A stretch of 64,000 nucleotides of DNA from an uncultured marine group III euryarchaeote (GTDB lineage Archaea > Thermoplasmatota > Poseidoniia > MGIII > CG-Epi1). Position 1 is the stretch's first letter. Each line of letters starts with the position of its first letter. The stretch is from positions 1 through 64,000 of the forward strand of contig CACOJW010000003.1 of assembly GCA_902627615.1 (NCBI GenBank), written 5' to 3'. Under the pieces are notes generated by a model. That model was not told the origin of the DNA, searched no databases, and saw only the letters and a program-made list of their open reading frames with translations. The translations under genes and the position numbers were made by a program. Positions 8,283-16,030 of the stretch are shown one piece after another.

Positions 8283-9523
8283 TGAAATTCGATATATTTC
8301 TTTCAATATCACAGACACCAGTAGATGGTCAAACTCCAAATGAAGACGTCATGTTTTCAAATTTTTTTGAACAATTAGAATCTGCAGATAAATTAGGTTT
8401 TGGAACTGCTTGGGTTGCTCAGGCACACCTATCAACTGAAGTCCAAAAAATGAATAAGCAACCAGTTGTTCCACACTGGGAAGGAGAGGTAGGACTTTGC
8501 ACAGATTTTTTCCAATTAGCTCACTTAATGTTTGCCAGAACAAAAAAAATCCATGTTGGTTCAGCAGTAATGAGTCTCTTGACTCACGGAGGTCCTGTTG
8601 GAATTGCAGAAAGAGTAGGAGCTTTTCTTGCACTTCATGGCTTAAATAAAAGTGAAAAACGAAAGTTACGGATTGGTTTTTCAGCAGGACGGTTTGAATT
8701 TATGGCACGTCCTTATGGGATTGTTCCGCGAGATATTGTTGAAGAAGCATCATGGCCAGTTATACGAAGTAAAATATTCAGAGAAGCATGTGAAATTTTC
8801 TTAAGATTATTAAGCGGAGAGATTGTAAATAGTGAATCTATAGCAAAAACAATCTTAGAACGTTCAGATTTCCGTACTAATGAGGATTGGGAGAAAGTTC
8901 AAGAGGCAGTTGTAAAAAGAGACTCCCTTTCTAGTTCCCCAGATAAAATAAAAATACCAAATAGGTATGTATTCGAAGATTTAAAGAATATTCCTCAAGC
9001 TTGGAATAGAGATTTATTAGACTTAATTTTAGGTTCACATGATCCCGAGCTTCAAAAGATGGTAAATTCGATACGGCCAGTTAAGGTATTCAATCTTTCA
9101 ATCACGCCATCAGAAGTTATCGAAGGAACTCATGACAGGATGTCAAAGCATTACCATATAGAGGGCGGAAATTGGAAAAGAGATTACATGCCAAGGACTT
9201 TGATGGTTTTTGTTAACGATGAAGCAAATCTGTCTGACGCCGAGAGGACCAAAGCTGCCAAAGAAGAAGCTGAAAAATCATTAGGTTCTTATTGGGGAGC
9301 ATTAGAAGGAACTATAGATCCGATGAAAGTATCCAAAGCTGCAGATAATTCAGTAATAGGCAATGTCGAAGAGGTTGCGCAGCAAATTGCTGAAAGATTT
9401 CACCCAGATGATTGCATTATGGCGTGGTTTGACTTCTTTAATCATGATAGTAATCGTGTTATTCGTAATATGGAAGCTTTCATGAACAAAGTTGTTCCTC
9501 GTGTGGAGGAATTGATAGCTTGA
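8282..9523 (+). CDS. Luciferase-like (LLM) flavin-dependent oxidoreductase
   Basis: A 413-residue member of the bacterial-luciferase-like monooxygenase family. The N-terminal barrel contains FFEQLESADKLGFGTAWVAQ and KIHVGSAVMSL, followed by GPVGIAERVGAF, the usual F420/FMN barrel pattern. Family members are two-component FMNH2 monooxygenases or F420-dependent dehydrogenases; sequence alone does not say which. The start ATG shares a base with the SDR stop, and its stop overlaps the TTG start of the next gene. Given the operon, a monooxygenase acting on an aromatic amine intermediate (for example kynurenine or anthranilate) is an attractive but unproven guess, since no kynurenine 3-monooxygenase is seen in the window. 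Confidence 0.82.
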   Translation: MKFDIFLSISQTPVDGQTPNEDVMFSNFFEQLESADKLGFGTAWVAQAHLSTEVQKMNKQPVVPHWEGEVGLCTDFFQLAHLMFARTKKIHVGSAVMSLLTHGGPVGIAERVGAFLALHGLNKSEKRKLRIGFSAGRFEFMARPYGIVPRDIVEEASWPVIRSKIFREACEIFLRLLSGEIVNSESIAKTILERSDFRTNEDWEKVQEAVVKRDSLSSSPDKIKIPNRYVFEDLKNIPQAWNRDLLDLILGSHDPELQKMVNSIRPVKVFNLSITPSEVIEGTHDRMSKHYHIEGGNWKRDYMPRTLMVFVNDEANLSDAERTKAAKEEAEKSLGSYWGALEGTIDPMKVSKAADNSVIGNVEEVAQQIAERFHPDDCIMAWFDFFNHDSNRVIRNMEAFMNKVVPRVEELIA

Positions 9524-10620
9524 GCCATCCTACAGACGTTCGAGATTTGTATCCCAGTAGTCCATTAGGCGAAACTGAAGGTGATGTACCTACTGGGCGG
9601 GATGTTGAATGGGAGCCTTTAGTAGATTACAGAAGAAATGGAGTGAGTGAAACGACCATCCACGGAGCGGTAGCTTGGTATAGTGGTGGTAAAACAATTC
9701 ATAGTTTTGGTGGGAATGTTCTATGTTACGGGCGTTCAATGATGAAACCATTAATGCTAAAAGTTTTTTCAGAAGAATTAGATGATCTTAATTGGGAACA
9801 GAAGGCAATAGCTGTAGCAAGTCATAATGGAACATCCGAGCATGTTAAAGCAGCTCAATCACTTCTTCCAAAATCAGACTGGGGCTTGATGCAAACACCT
9901 TTAGATCTTCCATTAGTACAATTTGGTAGACAGGTTCGTAGAGCTAGACGGTGGTATTCCAATTCTTCAGGTCAGCATGCAGCAATACTTCTTGGTTGCC
10001 GTCGGAAAGGTTGGAATCGTGCAGGTTATACTTTACCAAGTCATCCGTTTTTCTTTGCTTTCCTAGAGGAAATAAGACATTATTTAGGTAAAAATTGGAA
10101 TCCACAAAGAATAGCCAGAGATGGAGATGGATTTCCGACACTTTCCAATTCGGTTAATGAATTGGCCGCATGTTATGCAGGTTTAGCCAAAGAAAAGGAT
10201 GAAAATTGGATTTGGGAATCTATGGTTCGAAATCCAGATTTAGTTGGAGGTTTCAATAGGCTGGATACAACGATTATTAAAACTTGTAAAGGCAACGTCA
10301 TTGCTAAGGAAGGTGCAGATGGATTGCTGGGTTTGTCAATAATACACGAAGATTATCCAGAAGGATTAGGCGTCGTAGTCAAAATAGCTCACGGATGGAA
10401 CCCACAAGCCACTTGGTATGCTGCAAGGGGAATCTTAGGTGTACTAGGCATGGAGCTCAGGAATCCATATCCTCTTCGAAGACAGAAAGCATTTTTGGTT
10501 CCCGGAGTGGTTCCTGAAAAATATCTTGAAAAATTAAAAGATATACCCACATGGGATGAATGGGATCCAGATAATGATCGTTGGTATTTTAATCCTGAAG
10601 ATTACAAGAGTTCAGAATGA
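9520..10620 (+). CDS. Asparaginase II (PF06089-type) homologue with altered metal-site residues
   Basis: A 366-residue protein starting at TTG, which overlaps the previous stop by four bases (TTGA). It matches the asparaginase II / Rhizobium etli ReAV family. The two Ser-Lys pairs of that family appear present: Ser73-x-x-Lys76 (RSMMK), Ser101 (ASHNG) and Lys263 (AKEGADG). The zinc-site residues do not: the family motif NNCSGKH reads SNSSGQH (Ser149, Gln152) and the second cysteine site reads DGDGFP (Asp203). Family facts are recalled, not looked up. It sits between two oxidative catabolic genes, so an amide- or amine-hydrolysing role on a tryptophan-derived substrate is possible. Asparagine may not be its substrate. 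Confidence 0.78.
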   Translation: MSHPTDVRDLYPSSPLGETEGDVPTGRDVEWEPLVDYRRNGVSETTIHGAVAWYSGGKTIHSFGGNVLCYGRSMMKPLMLKVFSEELDDLNWEQKAIAVASHNGTSEHVKAAQSLLPKSDWGLMQTPLDLPLVQFGRQVRRARRWYSNSSGQHAAILLGCRRKGWNRAGYTLPSHPFFFAFLEEIRHYLGKNWNPQRIARDGDGFPTLSNSVNELAACYAGLAKEKDENWIWESMVRNPDLVGGFNRLDTTIIKTCKGNVIAKEGADGLLGLSIIHEDYPEGLGVVVKIAHGWNPQATWYAARGILGVLGMELRNPYPLRRQKAFLVPGVVPEKYLEKLKDIPTWDEWDPDNDRWYFNPEDYKSSE

Positions 10621-12056
10621 TAAAGATCAATAATTACATAAATGGTGAATTTCAACCAGCAAAACATTTTTTGGAAGATTTAAATCCGGCTACAGGAGAA
10701 GTAATTGCTAAGATTCCTAAATCAGGCTTAAACGAGGTGGAAAAAGCAGTCAATGCCGCAGACGAAGCTCGCACATTATGGTCTAATATAGGTCTAGAAG
10801 AGCGCGCCGATTGGCTGCATAAGATAGCAGATGCTCTAGAGGCTCGTTCAGATGAGATTGCCTCTTTGGAATCTTTAGACACAGGTAAGCCCATTGCTCT
10901 TGCCAGAGCAGTTGATGCTTCCCGTTCAGTTGCCAATTTCCGTTTTTTTGCACAATTTGCTAAAGAGTTTACGGTAGAAGATTTTGAAATGGACGATGCT
11001 ATGAATCATGTTATTTTGAAACCAGTTGGCATTGCAGGTCTAATAACTCCTTGGAACTTACCTCTGTACTTACTTTCATGGAAGATTGCCCCAGCAATTG
11101 TAATGGGCAATACAGTAGTTGCAAAACCATCAGAATTAACACCTCTGACTGCAAACTTATTATCTGAAGTAATTGATGAAATTGGTTTGCCAGCAGGTGT
11201 TGTCAATATAGTCCACGGATTTGGTTCAGAGGCAGGTCAGTTTATTGTTGAAAATTCTAAGGTAAACCTGATATCTTTTACTGGCGGAACTACTACTGGC
11301 AAAATGGTAGCAGCAACTGCAGCACCCATGTTTAAGAAGCTGAGTTTAGAACTAGGTGGCAAGAATGCTACTATTGTTCTCGAAGATACTGACTTAGATA
11401 AATCAATACCCGAAATTGTACGTTCGGGTTTCATGAACCAAGGTCAAGTATGCCTTTGTGGTAGTCGCATTTTAGTGTCTGATAAAATATGGGAAGAATT
11501 TGTGGATAAATTTGTAAATCATGTGAAGTCCATGAAAGTAGGAGATCCTTCATCATCCAATTCAGATCTGGGTGCTTTGATTTCATCATCTCATAGAGAT
11601 AAGGTTGAATCTTATATTCATTTAGCACAAAGAGAAGGTGGAGAAATATTGTGTGGAGGCAAGAGTCCTAACCTTTCACCTCCATTTGATAGAGGATTTT
11701 TTTTGGAACCTACAGTAATTTCAGGACTGAGTCATATGAGTCGAACGGCTACGGAAGAAATTTTTGGACCAGTAGTAACTATTCATCCGTTTAAATCCGA
11801 CAAAGAAGCCATTGAGATGGCTAATTGTACAGATTATGGTTTAGCAGGCTCAGTTTGGACTGGTGATGCAAAGAGAGGCAAGGAATTAGCTGAACAGATT
11901 GAAACGGGTATGGTCTGGGTCAATACTTGGCTTCATAGAGACTTGAGAGTTCCCTTTGGAGGAATAAAAAATAGTGGTGTTGGAAGAGAAGGTGGGCGTT
12001 GGAGTCTATCCTTCTTTTCAGAAGCTGTAAACATTTGTGTAAAGAATAAGCAGTGA
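10617..12056 (+). CDS. 2-aminomuconate-6-semialdehyde dehydrogenase (ALDH8A1-like)
   Basis: A 479-residue aldehyde dehydrogenase with nucleophile Cys279 (NQGQVCLCGSR) and general base Glu245 (LSLELGGKN). Segments such as GIAGLITPWNLPLYLLSWKI, ISFTGGTTTGK and the CLC active site resemble animal ALDH8A1 and bacterial AmnC/NbaE more than betaine-aldehyde dehydrogenases. It would oxidise 2-aminomuconate semialdehyde to 2-aminomuconate with NAD. This fits the adjacent extradiol dioxygenase pair and RidA protein, which would act just before and just after it. Its ATG overlaps the preceding stop by four bases. Family assignment is firm; the exact substrate is inferred from similarity recalled from memory and from context. 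Confidence 0.88.
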   Translation: MIKINNYINGEFQPAKHFLEDLNPATGEVIAKIPKSGLNEVEKAVNAADEARTLWSNIGLEERADWLHKIADALEARSDEIASLESLDTGKPIALARAVDASRSVANFRFFAQFAKEFTVEDFEMDDAMNHVILKPVGIAGLITPWNLPLYLLSWKIAPAIVMGNTVVAKPSELTPLTANLLSEVIDEIGLPAGVVNIVHGFGSEAGQFIVENSKVNLISFTGGTTTGKMVAATAAPMFKKLSLELGGKNATIVLEDTDLDKSIPEIVRSGFMNQGQVCLCGSRILVSDKIWEEFVDKFVNHVKSMKVGDPSSSNSDLGALISSSHRDKVESYIHLAQREGGEILCGGKSPNLSPPFDRGFFLEPTVISGLSHMSRTATEEIFGPVVTIHPFKSDKEAIEMANCTDYGLAGSVWTGDAKRGKELAEQIETGMVWVNTWLHRDLRVPFGGIKNSGVGREGGRWSLSFFSEAVNICVKNKQ

Positions 12057-12063
12057 TAACAAA

Positions 12064-13041
12064 ATGTCTGCAGTAAACAACGATTTTGACATAGATTTAT
12101 TTCGACCCCATTACCTTTTGCTTAATCCACACGTACAATCAATTTACTCAGGAATATTTGTTAAGGGTGATCCTTTTGAATATGTTAGAGAAAGATTTGA
12201 TACGCCAGATGGAGATTTTTTTGATGTAGATGTTGTCAGAGGTAATGGGCCTTCTGTTATCGCTTGTCATGGGTTTGAAGGAAGTTCGAAATCAACACAC
12301 ATAACACGTTTAATGAGTATATTATCAAAAATTGGTTGGAACGGTTATGCTATCAATAATCGTTCTTGCTCAGGTGTAATGAATAACAATTTTTATACAT
12401 ACAATGCAGGACAGACAGAGGATTTGGAGCAATTGATTAGACACGTTAGTCAAGTAAATCCTAATTCACCAATTTTCTTAGTAGGCTATAGCTTTGGGGC
12501 GAATTTATTAGCAAATTGTATATCGCGTCCTAAATCAAGTTTACCAGACATTTGTGCATCAGCATTAATTTCAGGCAATTATTACATAGAGCCAGGGGTG
12601 TTGGCAATGAACAAAGGTCTTTCAGTAGTTTATCAAGAATCTTTTGTTAAATCGTTAATTGCCAAATATAAATTAAAGCAGGAAAAATATCCTGGTGAGG
12701 TTGATTATGACGCTTTTTTTAGTTCTAAGACTCTTTATGAGATAGATGAAAGAATAACTGCACCTTATTTTGGAAAATCTAGCGCATCAGATTTCTACTC
12801 ATTCATTAGTTCGGCAACACATTTGAAAAATATCAATCATCCTACTTTAATGCTAAATAGTTTAGATGATCCTTTGTCACCACCAGCTTGTTTCCCTAAT
12901 GAAGAAGATCTTTTGTCATCTAATCTTTACTTTTTTAAAACCTCCAAGGGAGGTCATGTTTCGTTTATTTCTAGAGATGTATCAAGTTGGTTAGAGAAGC
13001 AAATTATTCGATGGTTTATGCATAATCTTAACTTGAGCTAA
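12064..13041 (+). CDS. Alpha/beta hydrolase, YheT/ABHD1 family
   Basis: A 325-residue hydrolase. The N-terminal block NPHVQSIYSG and the following HGFEGSSKSTHI and NNRSCSGVMN are characteristic of the YheT branch. The triad is Ser143 (GYSFGAN), Asp268 or Asp269 (NSLDDPLSPP) and His298 (KGGHVSF). Family members are carboxylesterases of broad or unknown specificity. It follows the ALDH gene by 7 nt in the tryptophan operon. As no dedicated kynurenine formamidase is seen, this protein is a candidate for hydrolysing N-formylkynurenine or a ring-fission lactone, but nothing in the sequence proves it. Confidence 0.8.
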   Translation: MSAVNNDFDIDLFRPHYLLLNPHVQSIYSGIFVKGDPFEYVRERFDTPDGDFFDVDVVRGNGPSVIACHGFEGSSKSTHITRLMSILSKIGWNGYAINNRSCSGVMNNNFYTYNAGQTEDLEQLIRHVSQVNPNSPIFLVGYSFGANLLANCISRPKSSLPDICASALISGNYYIEPGVLAMNKGLSVVYQESFVKSLIAKYKLKQEKYPGEVDYDAFFSSKTLYEIDERITAPYFGKSSASDFYSFISSATHLKNINHPTLMLNSLDDPLSPPACFPNEEDLLSSNLYFFKTSKGGHVSFISRDVSSWLEKQIIRWFMHNLNLS

Positions 13042-13046
13042 TTGTC

Positions 13047-13054
13047 TTATAAAT
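13047..13054 (+). promoter_or_regulatory. Internal TATA box upstream of the dioxygenase pair
   Basis: TTATAAAT lies 26 nt before ATG 13073, in the only clear gap (31 nt) of the run. It suggests that the dioxygenase-RidA-formyltransferase half can be transcribed separately. Confidence 0.5.
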
Positions 13055-13072
13055 GGGTTTAATTGTCTGAAC

Positions 13073-13966
13073 ATGTCTAAAGGAGAAATAGTCATGGGTG
13101 CTTTAGCACCGCATCCTCCACATTTGGTTTACGCAGAGAACCCACCACAGAATGATGCAACCTCCGAGGGAGGTTGGGAAGAACTTAGATGGGGCTATGA
13201 GCGTTTAAGAGAAAGCTTATCAGATAGAGACTATGATGTAATTATAGTACATACACCACATTGGGCAACATTTATTGGTACTCATTTTCTCGGTGTTGAA
13301 AGTTTCAAATCTTTATCTGTTGACCCAATTTTCCCAAATTTATTTAGATATAATTATGACTTAAATGTTGATGTGGAATTATCACGAGCGATACATGATA
13401 ATGCAGCAGACTCAGGTTTGCTCGTTAAGATGATGGAAAATCCAGACTTCCGAATTGATTATGGGACAATAACTAGCTGCCACTTAGTAAATCCAAAATG
13501 GGATAAACCGATAGTATGTATTTCTTCAAACAGATCAAAATTTTATTTTAATTCTGAGGTTATGCAAGCTAATATGATTAAGTTGGGAGAAGCAACAAGA
13601 AAGGCTATTGAGGCTTCCGGAAAAAAAGCTCTTTTACTTTCTAGCAATTCCCTTTCACACAGACATTTCACAGTTGAGCCTGAAGTTCCAGAGGATATGA
13701 GTAAAGAGCATGTAACAAATCACAATCAATATCTTTGGGACATGAAAATGATAAATTTAATGCGTGATGGTAAGACAAAGGAAATGATAGATTTAATGCC
13801 TGATTTTACAGAGCAAACAGTAGCTGAAACGGAAGCAGGTTGTTTAACTTGGCTTATGAGTGCCTTAGGTTTTCCTGATTACAAAGCAACAGTCCATGCA
13901 TATGGCACAGTCATAGGAACTGGAAATGCAATAGTAGGTTGGGATCCTAGAAAGGCTAAGATATGA
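13073..13966 (+). CDS. LigB-type extradiol dioxygenase, catalytic subunit (2-aminophenol 1,6-dioxygenase beta-like)
   Basis: A 297-residue class III extradiol dioxygenase. Likely Fe(II) ligands are His14 (LAPHPPHL), His63 (VHTPHW) and Glu252 (TVAETEAG); His196 (SLSHRHF) is the likely acid-base histidine. All four sit one residue beyond the positions I recall for the beta subunit of Comamonas 2-aminophenol 1,6-dioxygenase (13, 62, 251, 195), which supports that subfamily. Such enzymes cleave 2-aminophenol to 2-aminomuconate 6-semialdehyde, the substrate of the ALDH encoded two genes upstream. The next gene, overlapping by four bases, encodes a partner that lacks the ligands. 3-hydroxyanthranilate or another aminophenol is possible as the true substrate. 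Confidence 0.83.
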   Translation: MSKGEIVMGALAPHPPHLVYAENPPQNDATSEGGWEELRWGYERLRESLSDRDYDVIIVHTPHWATFIGTHFLGVESFKSLSVDPIFPNLFRYNYDLNVDVELSRAIHDNAADSGLLVKMMENPDFRIDYGTITSCHLVNPKWDKPIVCISSNRSKFYFNSEVMQANMIKLGEATRKAIEASGKKALLLSSNSLSHRHFTVEPEVPEDMSKEHVTNHNQYLWDMKMINLMRDGKTKEMIDLMPDFTEQTVAETEAGCLTWLMSALGFPDYKATVHAYGTVIGTGNAIVGWDPRKAKI

Positions 13967-14922
13967 GGGATGACAATGTACGTAAAGGAATTTTAGTTCC
14001 CGGACTTCCTCATCCTCTTCTTTGTCCAGAAAAGAATGAAGGATGGCAGAGAGTTAGAGATGCATACGATGAGGCAAGAAAGGAGATTGAGGCAACTGAC
14101 GCTGAAATTTTAATAGTTTATAGTACTTTTTGGCCATCGATTTTAGGCCATCAAATACAAGCTTTCCCAGAGCCTGAGTGGACTTATGTCGACGAAGAGT
14201 TTCACGATTTGGGCAGTATAGATTATAAGTTTAGAATGGATCCTGAGTTTGCAGAATTAACAGTTGACAAATGCAAGGAAAGAGGATTACATGCTCGTAC
14301 AGTATCATATTATGGTTTTCCAATAGATACTGGGACAATTGTTGCATTGAAACTATTAAATCCAGATAATCGAATTCCAGCCATAGTAGTTTCTAGCAAT
14401 ATGTATGCTAATCGAGCCGAAAGCATAGTCCTTGGAAAATCCATAAGGGATGCAATAGATAGTAGTGGTAAGAAAGCAGCAGTCATTGTCGTATCAGCAT
14501 TATCAAATAGATTACACACTGTTGAAATAGATCCCAAAGAAGACAAAATCCATTCGCTTAAAGATCATGAGTGGAATTCAAAATTTTTAGAATATTTGGG
14601 AAAAGGAAGATTAGAAGATGTATCACAACTATCAAGGCAATTCCACAATGAAGCTCGTGTACCAAAAGTAGTAAGTTTCAAACCGTTTTGGATTATGGCT
14701 TCCATAATGGGTCAAAATAATCTCTACGATGGGAATGTATTGGCATATGAACCTGTTTGGGGTACGGGTTCAGCAGTTGTTACTATGACTCCTGCAGAGG
14801 ACACAGCAGGTGATTTGGAGTATGACGAAGATGATCCTGAGTTTTACAAAGGAGATAGAGAAGTTTTAGATTTTTATGATCAGCCAGAGATGGGTTCATT
14901 AGAGGAAGCTAATGGGCATTAG
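13963..14922 (+). CDS. LigB-type dioxygenase, non-catalytic partner subunit
   Basis: A 319-residue paralogue of the preceding protein. Only the first histidine is kept (GLPHPLLC, His17). The second ligand region reads YSTFW instead of HTPHW. The acid-base histidine is replaced in SALSNRLH, and the glutamate region reads VPKVVSFK. This is the pattern expected of the alpha subunit of heterotetrameric aminophenol dioxygenases (AmnA-type), which is structural. The last 35 residues are an acidic tail (EYDEDDPEF and onward) not seen in the partner. Its start overlaps the catalytic gene by four bases, and its end overlaps ridA by 11, so stoichiometric co-expression is likely. Confidence 0.8.
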   Translation: MRDDNVRKGILVPGLPHPLLCPEKNEGWQRVRDAYDEARKEIEATDAEILIVYSTFWPSILGHQIQAFPEPEWTYVDEEFHDLGSIDYKFRMDPEFAELTVDKCKERGLHARTVSYYGFPIDTGTIVALKLLNPDNRIPAIVVSSNMYANRAESIVLGKSIRDAIDSSGKKAAVIVVSALSNRLHTVEIDPKEDKIHSLKDHEWNSKFLEYLGKGRLEDVSQLSRQFHNEARVPKVVSFKPFWIMASIMGQNNLYDGNVLAYEPVWGTGSAVVTMTPAEDTAGDLEYDEDDPEFYKGDREVLDFYDQPEMGSLEEANGH

Positions 14923-15283
14923 AACCGATAATGCAGCTAAGCCAGTAGGGGCTTACGTTCATGCCAAGGAAGTAGGAGACTTAGTTTTTTTATCTGGCGT
15001 AGGTCCACGCCACCCAATCACTGATGAGATTCCAGAGGGAATTGAAGCACAGACACATGCAGTTTTTAGTAATGTAAATGCGATTTTAGAAGCTGCAAAT
15101 TTAGACATGTCCAATGTTATAGACATAATGGTGTTTTTGACAGATATGGAAAATGATTTTAAACAATTTAACAAGATATATGCAGAATATCTTGAAGGCT
15201 ATGAAGTAACAAGAACAACAGTAGAAGTAGGTGCTTTACCCACTCCCATTTCTGTTGAATTTAAGGTCGTAGCGCATAAATGA
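14912..15283 (+). CDS. RidA/YjgF-family deaminase, probable 2-aminomuconate deaminase
   Basis: A 123-residue RidA-fold protein with GDLVFLSGVGP near residue 23-33 and the substrate-binding arginine in VTRTTVEVGALP. The C-terminal PTPISVEFKVVA closes the fold. Most RidA proteins hydrolyse enamine/imine intermediates. One branch (NbaF/AmnD-like) deaminates 2-aminomuconate to 4-oxalocrotonate. Placement directly after the aminophenol-type dioxygenase pair and in the same operon as an ALDH8A1-like gene favours that role. The start overlaps the previous stop region by 11 nt. RidA identity is firm; 2-aminomuconate specificity is inferred. Confidence 0.85.
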   Translation: MGIRTDNAAKPVGAYVHAKEVGDLVFLSGVGPRHPITDEIPEGIEAQTHAVFSNVNAILEAANLDMSNVIDIMVFLTDMENDFKQFNKIYAEYLEGYEVTRTTVEVGALPTPISVEFKVVAHK

Positions 15284-15996
15284 AGTTTGTATTTTTTTCG
15301 ATAACTGAGCATCCCTGGGGTAGAGAGATGCTCTCTCAATTAATTGAAGCAGGATTCATTCCTTCATTAATAATTGAGGAAAATTCGGATGGCGGAAAAA
15401 CAGAAAGAGAAAAATTTGAATTTAGACTAGGATCTAATCCTCTGGCACCCACAATGCAATCACAAATAGAGAAATATAAAATTCCATTTGTTGAAGTCCC
15501 AATACACAATGATGAATATTGTATGAAGCATATTGAGCATGCTAATCCAGATTTGATAGTTTTTGGAGGAACTAGAATAATTAGAGGTAAAATTTTAGAG
15601 TATGGAGAAAATAGAGGTGGAGTTCTTAATTCACATCCGGGATTATTACCGGAATGCAGAGGTTCAGCTTCACCAGCATGGAGCGTTCATGAAGGAATTA
15701 AGATAGGTAGTAGTTGTCACTTTTGCTCAGCCGATATAGATGCAGGTGATTTGGTTGGCAAGAGAGAGATAGAAGTTAGAAGAGGAGATGATTACCATGT
15801 TTTATGCTATAAAACCACAGTTGTAGCATCTAACTTGATGGTTGAAGCAGTTGAAGCCTTTTCAAAAAATAATTTAGATGATTTACGTACACCTCAAGGA
15901 GAGAGCCCAAATCCAGTTTTTAGATATGATTCAGTAATTGAAGAGAAAGCCATCAAAATGTTGGAAAAGCAAGACTATGAGCACTATGTTGACTGA
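15280..15996 (+). CDS. Formyltransferase-domain protein (Fmt/PurN catalytic fold)
   Basis: A 238-residue protein holding only the catalytic domain of the 10-formyl-THF formyltransferase family. The triad is visible: Asn117 and His119 (LNSHPGLLPECRG) and Asp154 (ADIDAGDL). The C-terminal tRNA-binding domain of Fmt is absent, and archaea do not formylate initiator tRNA. The protein therefore acts on something else, such as an amino sugar or a metabolite. It ends the tryptophan operon, overlapping ridA by four bases (ATGA). Because tryptophan dioxygenase generates a formyl group, moving that formyl to folate is a testable idea, not an established activity. Confidence 0.78.
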   Translation: MKFVFFSITEHPWGREMLSQLIEAGFIPSLIIEENSDGGKTEREKFEFRLGSNPLAPTMQSQIEKYKIPFVEVPIHNDEYCMKHIEHANPDLIVFGGTRIIRGKILEYGENRGGVLNSHPGLLPECRGSASPAWSVHEGIKIGSSCHFCSADIDAGDLVGKREIEVRRGDDYHVLCYKTTVVASNLMVEAVEAFSKNNLDDLRTPQGESPNPVFRYDSVIEEKAIKMLEKQDYEHYVD

Positions 15997-16003
15997 ATAA
16001 ATT

Positions 16004-16011
16004 TTATTTAT
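16004..16011 (+). promoter_or_regulatory. TATA box of htpX
   Basis: TTATTTAT lies 27 nt before ATG 16031, the same leaderless spacing seen elsewhere in the window. It also marks the end of the preceding operon. Confidence 0.5.
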
Positions 16012-16030
16012 GGGGTTAAAATCGTAATAC

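Noticed and set aside
9520-10620. Plain L-asparaginase annotation.
   Set aside because: Zinc-site residues are replaced and the operon context is aromatic catabolism, so only family level is claimed.
15280-15996. Methionyl-tRNA formyltransferase.
   Set aside because: No tRNA-binding C-terminal domain, and archaea do not formylate initiator tRNA.
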